This document shows, one piece after another, positions 6,604 through 12,780 of a stretch of 12,780 nt of DNA. The DNA comes from an uncultured Halioglobus sp. (GTDB lineage Bacteria; Pseudomonadota; Gammaproteobacteria; Pseudomonadales; Halieaceae), in NCBI GenBank assembly GCA_905480565.1, contig CAJQQW010000355.1:1-12780 (forward strand), given 5' to 3'. The notes under the pieces were generated by a model. The model was not told the DNA's origin. It saw nothing but the letters and a program-made list of their open reading frames with translations, and ran no database searches. The position numbers and the translations under genes were made by a program. Positions within the stretch are counted from its first letter, which is position 1, and the number at the start of each line of letters is the position of its first letter.

Positions 6604-6620
6604 TTACAATACAGATGTAA
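6604..6620. promoter_or_regulatory. Inverted repeat TTACA-N7-TGTAA, candidate operator
   Basis: TTACA (6604-6608) and TGTAA (6616-6620) form a perfect two-fold symmetric 17-bp site in the region between the divergent DUF481 and gor genes. On the minus strand its left arm overlaps TGTAAT (6608-6603), 5 of 6 to a -10 hexamer and well placed for a short DUF481 leader. No good -35 lies 16-18 bp upstream. A regulator could repress or activate from here. I do not recognise the site as that of a known regulator. Confidence 0.35.
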
Positions 6621-6761
6621 ATTTCTCAGAGACTGTATGGTAATGAGTTCTTGTCCACTATCCTAGCTGCAGCGAAATAAATATCTCCGCGAGCTCGGGA
6701 TAGCCTGCAACAAGCTTGCCCTGCTAGACTAAACGACAACGTATTTTCAAGCGGTGAGGCT

Positions 6762-8120
6762 GTGAGCACATTCGACTACGACCTTTTTGTGATCGGCGCC
6801 GGCTCCGGCGGGGTACGTGCTGCCCGAATGGCAGCAAGTTTCGGTGCCCGCGTAGCCATAGCGGAAGACCAGTACATGGGTGGCACCTGTGTCAACGTGG
6901 GCTGCGTCCCCAAGAAGCTCTACGTTTATGCGTCCCAGTTCGGCAAGGGCTTCGACGACGCTGTAGGCTTCGGCTGGAAAGGCAAGAAACCGCAGTTTGA
7001 CTGGACTACTCTGCGGGACAACAAGAAAGCGGAGATCGCCCGCCTCAATGCTATTTATGACAACCTTTTGCAAGGCGCCGGCGCGGATGTCATCAATGGC
7101 CGCGGGAGAATCATCGACGCACATACAGTGGCAATTGGCGATACTCATTACTCGGCGGAGAAGCTCCTTATCGCTACCGGGGGCTGGCCCTTCGTGCCCG
7201 ATTTCCCCGGCAATGAATACGCCGTTACGTCAAACGAAATTTTTGACCTCGAGACATTCCCACGTCGACTCGTTATCGTGGGAGGTGGTTATATTGCAGT
7301 AGAGTTTGCAGGGATATTCAGCGGTCTCGGAGCAAACGTTACGCAACTGTATCGTCGGTCTCTGTTTCTTCGCGGCTTCGACCTCGATCTCCGCAAACAC
7401 GCTGCGCAAGAAATTCCAAACAGCGGTATAGACCTGAAATTTGAAGTCAACGTGAGCGGCATCAAGCAGGTGAAGGACGGCCTTCAGGTGACGTTGGACG
7501 ACGGAACAGAGCTTGAAGCAGACGCGGTACTCTACGCCACCGGCCGCCACCCGAACCTGGCGGACTTGGGGCTGGAAAACGTGAACGTGACCCTAAACGA
7601 TGCCGGCACCATTGCGGTCGACCGAGCATTTCAAACCGGAGAAGCCAGCATATTTGCCGTGGGTGATGTGATTGGTGGTATGGAATTAACACCTGTCGCC
7701 CTGGCCGAAGGCATGGCGTTTGCCCGGCGCCAGTTCGGGGGTATGGAACAGCAGGTGGATTACGACTTCATTCCTTCTGCGGTGTTCTGCCAGCCGACAA
7801 TCGGCACGGTGGGCTTCACCGAAGAACAGGCACGGGCAGAGTTCGGTGAATTGCGCCTGTTCAAATCTATTTTCCGTCCCCTGAAGCACACCCTGAGCGG
7901 CCGAGAAGAAAAATCCTTTATGAAACTCATAGTAGATGCCACCACCGATCGAGTGGTGGGCCTGCACATGATGGGGCCGGACGCCGGCGAAATTACGCAG
8001 GGCTTTGCCGTTGCCATGCGTGCCGGCGCCACCAAGGCTATTTTTGACACGACGATCGGTATTCATCCCACCACCGCTGAGGAATTCGTGACTATGCGCG
8101 AGCCCTGGACGGGGGACTGA
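6762..8120 (+). CDS. gor: Glutathione-disulfide reductase
   Basis: NADPH-dependent flavoenzyme that reduces glutathione disulfide to two glutathiones in the cytoplasm; 452 residues, close to the 450 of E. coli Gor. Seen: FAD-binding GAGSGG (12-17); redox disulfide in [13 protein letters not shown] (Cys43, Cys48); NADPH-domain motif [11 protein letters not shown] (174-184); Arg198 and Arg204, which coincide with the E. coli residues that select NADPH over NADH; ATGRHPN; second FAD segment FAVGDV; catalytic HPTTAEE (His435, Glu440) at the dimer interface. All catalytic residues are present, and the pattern distinguishes it from dihydrolipoamide and mercuric reductases. The GTG start at 6762 gives the expected N-terminus, although GAGG (6756-6759) is only 2 nt away, so initiation may be weak. 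It heads a pair with the TauE/SafE gene 2 nt downstream. Confidence 0.95.
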   Translation: MSTFDYDLFVIGAGSGGVRAARMAASFGARVAIAEDQYMGGTCVNVGCVPKKLYVYASQFGKGFDDAVGFGWKGKKPQFDWTTLRDNKKAEIARLNAIYDNLLQGAGADVINGRGRIIDAHTVAIGDTHYSAEKLLIATGGWPFVPDFPGNEYAVTSNEIFDLETFPRRLVIVGGGYIAVEFAGIFSGLGANVTQLYRRSLFLRGFDLDLRKHAAQEIPNSGIDLKFEVNVSGIKQVKDGLQVTLDDGTELEADAVLYATGRHPNLADLGLENVNVTLNDAGTIAVDRAFQTGEASIFAVGDVIGGMELTPVALAEGMAFARRQFGGMEQQVDYDFIPSAVFCQPTIGTVGFTEEQARAEFGELRLFKSIFRPLKHTLSGREEKSFMKLIVDATTDRVVGLHMMGPDAGEITQGFAVAMRAGATKAIFDTTIGIHPTTAEEFVTMREPWTGD

Positions 8121-8122
8121 CC

Positions 8123-8881
8123 ATGCCACTGGAGCTATGGCAGGCAGGTCTGCTGGTGGTGGTCGGGACCATTGCCGGGTTTTTGAATGTTATGGCTGGA
8201 GGCGGCTCACTACTCACTGTGCCCGTCATGGTCTTCATGGGTATTCCCGGGCCCGTTGCCAACGGCACCAACCGCATAGCGATCCTCGCACAGAACCTCA
8301 CCGCGATCACCACCTTCGCACGACGGGGCTTTCGGGACTTTAAACTGAGCCTTACGCTAGCCCTGTGCGCTATTCCCGGCGCCATCGCAGGCGCCATGCT
8401 GGGCGTACAATTGGAGGGTGTGTGGTTCAACCGGGCCCTCGCGCTGATCATGATTGCCGTCATGCTGATCATGTACTTTGACAAGGGCAAAAAAACCCAG
8501 CCGGATGAATACCAGCCCACGCCAAAACAACTCCTGCGGGGGCACCTGCTGATGATAGGGGTTGGCTTCTGGGGTGGGTTTATACAGCTCGGTATCGGCT
8601 TCATTATTATGCCGGTACTCAACCGGGTCATGGGCCTCGATCTGGTGCGCACCAATATGCACAAGGTATTTATTGTGGCTGTATACACGGTGATTGCACT
8701 TCTGGTCTTTGCAAGCCAGGTGGAATTGCTTTGGATGGTCGGCATTTTCCTCGCCGTGGGGAACTCTATCGGCGGCTACCTGGGGGCACACTACTCCGTT
8801 GCCGGCGGTGAGCGCCTCATCAAGCGGGTACTTAATGTGGTGCTGGTTCTGTTCATCATTAAATTACTTTTCGACATTTGA
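8123..8881 (+). CDS. TauE/SafE (TSUP) family membrane transporter
   Basis: A 252-residue inner-membrane protein with roughly eight hydrophobic segments. Two half-repeats typical of the family are visible: GFLNVMAGGGSLLTVPVM (19-36) and GVGFWGGFIQLGIGFIIMP (146-164). Between them lies a charged cytoplasmic-type loop (about 119-138). Characterised relatives export sulfite, sulfoacetate or related organosulfur anions, or move organic acids; substrate cannot be read from sequence. The ATG at 8123 follows the gor stop by 2 nt and has a purine-rich GGGGGA (8111-8116) 6 nt upstream inside gor, so the two are very likely co-transcribed and possibly translationally coupled. Context suggests a sulfur-compound substrate (inference only). 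Confidence 0.88.
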   Translation: MPLELWQAGLLVVVGTIAGFLNVMAGGGSLLTVPVMVFMGIPGPVANGTNRIAILAQNLTAITTFARRGFRDFKLSLTLALCAIPGAIAGAMLGVQLEGVWFNRALALIMIAVMLIMYFDKGKKTQPDEYQPTPKQLLRGHLLMIGVGFWGGFIQLGIGFIIMPVLNRVMGLDLVRTNMHKVFIVAVYTVIALLVFASQVELLWMVGIFLAVGNSIGGYLGAHYSVAGGERLIKRVLNVVLVLFIIKLLFDI

Positions 8882-8942
8882 AATGGCTGCCGCTCGCCCA
8901 TGCCTATAACACAGCGGTGCCCCGCGCGAAGGCAATCACAGC

Positions 8943-9650
8943 GTGATTGAAGTCGAATCACTGTGTCGTCACTACGGCGACACCGCAGCCGTAGACAACC
9001 TGAATTTCCGCATCGGCACCGGCGAGATAGTCGCCCTGCTGGGACATAACGGCGCTGGCAAAACCACGCTGATGAGAATGCTCTGCGGCTACTTGACACC
9101 CTCCGCAGGCAAGATCACGGTGGACGGGATCAATGTGACAGAAAATCCGCGAGCTCTGCAGCAACATCTTGGTTACCTGCCGGAGAATTTACCCCTCTAT
9201 CCGAACATGACCGTCGCAGAGTATCTGGAGTATATGACGGTGCTTAAAGGGATTTCGGCAAAAGCGCGGCTGCGGTGCATGCGCGAGGTCATAATGGCGA
9301 CGGACCTCGAGCAGTACGCATTAGCACCAGTACACACCCTGTCACGGGGCTCACGGCAACGGGTTGGCGTGGCGCAAGCACTGTTAGGTCAGCCCCGTCT
9401 TTTGATTCTTGATGAGCCCACCAACGGACTCGATCCGGGCCAAACGTGGCAGATGCGCGAATTGATTCAACAGGCCGCCAATCACGCTACGGTCATCCTC
9501 TCCACCCACATTATGCAGGAAGCAGAGGCGGTATGTGACCGCGTTCTTCTGATGCGCGGCGGTCAACTGGCTCTGGACCGGGCACTGCCGGAGCTGATCG
9601 AGCAGGGCCTTGAAAACGTGTTTCGTGAAGTCCATAAAAATGAACAGTGA
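8943..9650 (+). CDS. ABC transporter ATP-binding protein, GldA type
   Basis: A 235-residue cytoplasmic ATPase. Seen: Walker A GHNGAGKTT (34-42); Q-loop region with GYLPENLPLYPNMT (77-90), where Glu81 stands at the usual Gln position; signature LSRGSRQRVG (133-142); Walker B LLILDEP (153-159, Asp157-Glu158); D-loop NGLDP; switch His189 in STHIMQEAE. The LSxGxRQRV form instead of LSGGQ and the PEN Q-loop are typical of the GldA/NosF-like subfamily of ABC-2 exporters. The GTG start at 8943 has GAAGG 10 nt upstream (8928-8932). The end overlaps the fused permease by 11 nt, so the two should be made together and form a complex. A 61-bp gap separates it from the TauE/SafE gene, with no clear promoter; read-through from gor is possible. 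Confidence 0.93.
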   Translation: MIEVESLCRHYGDTAAVDNLNFRIGTGEIVALLGHNGAGKTTLMRMLCGYLTPSAGKITVDGINVTENPRALQQHLGYLPENLPLYPNMTVAEYLEYMTVLKGISAKARLRCMREVIMATDLEQYALAPVHTLSRGSRQRVGVAQALLGQPRLLILDEPTNGLDPGQTWQMRELIQQAANHATVILSTHIMQEAEAVCDRVLLMRGGQLALDRALPELIEQGLENVFREVHKNEQ

Positions 9651-12471
9651 TCGTGTGGCAGCGACAGTTGCGCGCAAGGAACTGCGCCTCTTTTTTGCCT
9701 CTCCCGCAGCTTGGCTGTTCCTCGCGTCCTTTGCCGCTGCCAACAGCTTCATTGTATTCTGGGTGGAATCTTTCTTCGCTCGCAATATAGCCGACATCCG
9801 CCCCCTCTTCGAATGGATGCCGATATTACTGATTTTTCTCTGCGCAGCACTGACTATGCGTGCTTGGAGCGAGGAGCGCAGTCGCGGCACTATAGAGCAT
9901 ATTCTCACTCAGCCTCACAGCCCGTGGCAGTTCGTAGCGGGTAAATTCTGTGCCTGCTTGACTCTGCTCGGCCTGGCAGTTGTGTTGACACTGCCTCTGC
10001 CCTTCACGGTTGCATTGATCGCTAACCTTGACTGGGGGCCTGTGCTTGGAGGATATGCAGCAACCCTGATGCTGGGGGCCATGTACCTGACCATCGGATT
10101 GTATATCTCCGCGCTGTCCGATAACTCCGTGGTGAGTCTTATTGCCACCGTAATGCTGTGCTCCGTTTTATACCTGTCTGGCAGCCCCGACTTTACCGCC
10201 TATTTCAGTGACCAGACTGGAAATATGTTGCGCCTGCTGGGCAGCGCCACGCGGTTCGACGCTATCACGCGCGGCGTATTGGATTTGCGCGACATCATCT
10301 ATTACATATCCATCGGTGCGGGTTTTCTCACTTTAAATGTGTACGCACTGGAATCGCTGCGTTGCTATGGCCAGCCCGCCACAGTTGGGCTGAAGCGTAA
10401 ACGCGGCATCACACTGCTGCTTGTCGTCAACTTGATCATGACCAACTTGTGGCTTAGCCCGCTGGACACTCTGCGCCTGGATACCACCAAGGGTAAGTTA
10501 TACTCCATTTCCCCCGCGACGAGTTTTCTGCTGGAGGACCTGCAGGAACCCCTACTTATCCGGGGCTACTTCAGCAATAAGACACATCCCTTGCTAGCAC
10601 CGTTGGTGCCACAAATTCAGGATCTGCTGCAAGAATATGAGATCGCGGGCAACGGCAAGGTTATCAGCCATATCGTGGACCCTGCCGAAGACCCGTCACT
10701 GGAGCGCGAGGCCAACGAAATCTACGGCATTTCATCCACTCCTTTCCGTATTGCGGATCGACACCAAGCCTCACTGGTCAATGCCTATTTCAATGTGCTG
10801 GTGCGCTATGGCAACGAGTTTCGCAGCCTGCGCTTCACTGATCTGATTGAAGTGCGCGCGGTGCCAAATACACCGACCGAGGTTTTGCTGCGCAATCCGG
10901 AATACCAAATCACCAACGCGATTCGCCAAGTAGTGACAGACTACGTTTCCGGTGGACGCCTGTTCGACGGTATTGAAGAGCCAGTCGAGTTTATCGGCTA
11001 CGTATCGAACGATGCACTGCTGCCGCAAACACTGCGCGCCTACAAACGCTCTATCGAACAGCAACTGGCCCTGGCGGCCGATAAATCAGAGGGTAAATTC
11101 AGCGTGCGCTTTATCGAACCCGAAACACGGGACGGCGACGTTGCCAGGCGAATTCGCCAGAACTGGGGATTTAAACCGATGGTAGCTCAAGAGGGGGCAG
11201 GCAATGAGTTTTATTTCTACCTGACTCTGGCTACTCCGGAGCAAGTGGTGCAATTGCCTACAGGAGAATTCAATCCTGCGAATTTCCGGTTGGCGCTGGA
11301 CGCGGGACTGAAACGGTTCACCACAGGCTTCAATAAAGTCGTGGCGCTGTCTCTGCCGCCCGGCCGCACAGGCGACTCACCACTGCAGGCTTCGGGACCG
11401 GTCTTTACCCATCTCGAACGCGCCCTGTCGCGTGAATATAGCTTGCGCCAGGAGGACCTGTCGGACGGCACTGTTGCAGCAGATGCAGATATACTGGCGG
11501 TGATCGCACCCCGGTCGCTCGGCAGTCACGCACTGTTTGCAATCGATCAGTTCCTGATGAGAGGGGGCACCGTGGTGCTGGTTACGGCACCCTTTTCGGC
11601 GAGTATCACCGCAGGAAAACTGCAACTCAATACGTACGACAGCGGGCTGCAAGGGTGGCTGGCTCATCACGGTATCAACATCGAGCGAAGCGTGGTCTTG
11701 GACAGTCAAAATGCAAGCTTCACTGTACCAGTGACACGCCTCGCGGGAGAGTACGAGTTTCATGATGCCGAGCTGCGCAACTACCCCTACTTTATCGACT
11801 TGCGCCCGCCGGGTTTGATCGCGCATCCGGTGACTCGAAACCTGCCGCAGCTCACCATGCCCTGGGCATCCCCGATCGTCGCGAAACCGTTCGCGGATAC
11901 GCAGATAACGCCACTGCTACAAAGTTCTTCTGACGCGTGGTTGTCGGTCAAGCAGGGTATAATGCCGACCGCGGTGACTGGTGGCGCCACCCAGATGCAG
12001 GCACCGGCGGGCGACGGCAAGGCCTACACACTAGGTCTGCTCATGAATGGCCGATTTAGTTCTTTTTTTAAAGAGGGAAACCCGGGCGCAATCATCAACG
12101 AGGACGTCTCTTCCACTAACTTGCTGGAACACTCCGCCGAGTCAGCCCGCATCATCCTTTATGCTTCCAATGACTTCATGAGCGACGAGATATTACAGGG
12201 CATCGTGGCCGCCAGTGGCACCCAGTATCTGGGGAGCCTTGAGTTATTGTTGAACTCGCTGGACTGGGCTATGCAGGACGAGCACCTGCTGGGTATCCGC
12301 TCCCGGGGACATTTCAACCGCACGCTGCCACCCATGGAGCGGCGCATGCAAAAGACCATCGAATACACAAACTATGCTCTCGCCCTGTTACTGCTCGGCG
12401 TGATGGTTGTGGCCAGCTGGCTCACCGCTCGCCAGCGCCGCCGCCGCTACTCACGTGGACTTTTACTTTGA
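9640..12471 (+). CDS. GldF-GldG fusion: ABC-2 permease joined to an ABC-type auxiliary periplasmic domain
   Basis: 943 residues from the ATG at 9640, which has GAAG 9 nt upstream and overlaps the ATPase by 11 nt; an earlier in-frame TTG at 9610 is less likely. Residues 1-240 are an ABC-2 permease with six hydrophobic segments (about 22-43, 60-75, 98-126, 135-157, 160-180, 216-238) and the family's EERSRGTIEHILTQP segment (78-92). After a basic KRKRG comes another membrane span (about 254-273). Then a large soluble domain begins with TTKGKLYSISPATSFLLEDL (282-301), the usual start of the GldG/ABC_transp_aux domain, and runs to a C-terminal span (about 911-930) followed by RQRRRR. In Bacteroidetes gldF and gldG are separate genes linked to gliding; one-chain versions occur in proteobacteria without known gliding. 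The soluble part should be periplasmic. Substrate unknown. Confidence 0.9.
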   Translation: MNSDRVAATVARKELRLFFASPAAWLFLASFAAANSFIVFWVESFFARNIADIRPLFEWMPILLIFLCAALTMRAWSEERSRGTIEHILTQPHSPWQFVAGKFCACLTLLGLAVVLTLPLPFTVALIANLDWGPVLGGYAATLMLGAMYLTIGLYISALSDNSVVSLIATVMLCSVLYLSGSPDFTAYFSDQTGNMLRLLGSATRFDAITRGVLDLRDIIYYISIGAGFLTLNVYALESLRCYGQPATVGLKRKRGITLLLVVNLIMTNLWLSPLDTLRLDTTKGKLYSISPATSFLLEDLQEPLLIRGYFSNKTHPLLAPLVPQIQDLLQEYEIAGNGKVISHIVDPAEDPSLEREANEIYGISSTPFRIADRHQASLVNAYFNVLVRYGNEFRSLRFTDLIEVRAVPNTPTEVLLRNPEYQITNAIRQVVTDYVSGGRLFDGIEEPVEFIGYVSNDALLPQTLRAYKRSIEQQLALAADKSEGKFSVRFIEPETRDGDVARRIRQNWGFKPMVAQEGAGNEFYFYLTLATPEQVVQLPTGEFNPANFRLALDAGLKRFTTGFNKVVALSLPPGRTGDSPLQASGPVFTHLERALSREYSLRQEDLSDGTVAADADILAVIAPRSLGSHALFAIDQFLMRGGTVVLVTAPFSASITAGKLQLNTYDSGLQGWLAHHGINIERSVVLDSQNASFTVPVTRLAGEYEFHDAELRNYPYFIDLRPPGLIAHPVTRNLPQLTMPWASPIVAKPFADTQITPLLQSSSDAWLSVKQGIMPTAVTGGATQMQAPAGDGKAYTLGLLMNGRFSSFFKEGNPGAIINEDVSSTNLLEHSAESARIILYASNDFMSDEILQGIVAASGTQYLGSLELLLNSLDWAMQDEHLLGIRSRGHFNRTLPPMERRMQKTIEYTNYALALLLLGVMVVASWLTARQRRRRYSRGLLL

Positions 12472-12780
12472 ACCGAACCACCGCACTGCTACTGCTGGTG
12501 CTGGCCATACAGTGCCTGATCGCAGCAATAGTATTCTGGCCGCGAGAACCGGCCGCCAACGGCGGCGCTGGACTCGCACTACTACCCTTTGACAGTGCCG
12601 CGGTGGATACCGTAAATCTCCTAGACGCGCACGGTAACAAGGTAGTATTGCGCCGCTCCGGCGACCGCTGGACGATTCCCGGAGAGACTCCACTGCCAGC
12701 AGACGCACAACTAGTCGACACGTTGCTCACGGCCCTCTCCCGACATCGACGGGGCTGGCCAGTGGCCCATACGGAGCAGG
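12468..12780 (+). CDS. DUF4340-domain protein, N-terminal part (cut by window end)
   Basis: The frame is open to the window end; 104 complete codons are seen. The TTG start at 12468 overlaps the permease stop (TTGA), with GGA (12457-12459) 8 nt upstream; no ATG or GTG is available nearby. The product begins with one membrane span (about residues 5-24, LLLLVLAIQCLIAAIVFW), then a probably periplasmic domain with FDSAAVDTVNLLDAHG and VVLRRSGDRWTIPG segments, matching the start of DUF4340 domains, which are commonly found beside GldG-type genes. It is probably an envelope partner of the GldA/GldFG transporter. The rest of the gene, and so its true length, is not visible. Confidence 0.8.
   Translation, partial: MNRTTALLLLVLAIQCLIAAIVFWPREPAANGGAGLALLPFDSAAVDTVNLLDAHGNKVVLRRSGDRWTIPGETPLPADAQLVDTLLTALSRHRRGWPVAHTEQ

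Noticed and set aside
6653..6682. TTGTCC followed by AT-rich TAAATA as a gor promoter
   Set aside because: The spacing is about 21 bp and the -10 match is poor; I cannot support a specific gor promoter.
8092..8745. 217-codon open frame on the - strand opposite the TauE/SafE gene
   Set aside because: Its Arg/Ser/Thr/Pro-rich translation is the usual shadow of a hydrophobic membrane-protein gene; the + strand frame carries both family motifs.
9610..9639. Extension of the fused permease to the TTG at 9610
   Set aside because: The ATG at 9640 has a better-placed ribosome-binding site and gives the usual short cytoplasmic N-terminus before the first membrane span.
9384..9908. 174-codon open frame on the - strand across the ATPase/permease junction
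   Set aside because: It is antisense to the Walker B region and the permease N-terminus, both clearly coding on the + strand.

Overview
The window reads as chromosomal DNA of a marine-type gammaproteobacterium. The basis is the family content: a Gor-type glutathione reductase, Gram-negative signal peptides and lipobox, a DUF481 outer-membrane barrel, a PPC-containing S8 lipoprotein, and a fused GldF-GldG ABC permease. The Halieaceae/OM60 group or a relative is my guess from that content; no marker gene confirms it. Coding density is high and no gene-free stretch exceeds 300 bases. I saw no rRNA, tRNA, CRISPR array, insertion sequence or phage gene.

Layout. (1) 1-498, +: 3' part of a crotonase-fold (enoyl-CoA hydratase/isomerase family) gene, facing (2) 541-2082, -: an exported sulfatase with a CTAGR modification motif. 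(3) A divergent intergenic region of about 200 bp leads to 2286-4886, +: a subtilisin-like (S8) lipoprotein with an N-terminal PPC domain and C-terminal beta domains. A possible 57-codon signal-peptide ORF overlaps its stop (4883-5056). (4) 5082-5483, +: a small tandem zinc-ribbon (zf-TFIIB) protein with its own candidate promoter and a hairpin just before its ribosome-binding site. (5) 5540-6580, -: a DUF481 outer-membrane protein. (6) Divergent from it, 6762-8881, +: glutathione reductase (gor) tightly followed by a TauE/SafE (TSUP) transporter. (7) 8943-12780, +: an overlapping operon of a GldA-type ATPase, a GldF-GldG fusion permease and the start of a DUF4340 protein, cut by the window edge.

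How the genes fit together. The clearest multi-gene system is the ABC operon at the right end. ATPase, permease/periplasmic fusion and DUF4340 partner overlap or abut and probably form one envelope complex with unknown substrate. The gor-tauE pair suggests linked thiol redox and sulfur-anion or organic-acid transport. Sulfatase, S8 lipoprotein and DUF481 barrel are unrelated envelope functions, each with its own transcription unit. I found no wholly novel system. The most useful leads are the fused GldFG operon, the crotonase lacking both catalytic glutamates, the Pro-to-Ala sulfatase motif, and an inverted repeat over the DUF481 start region.
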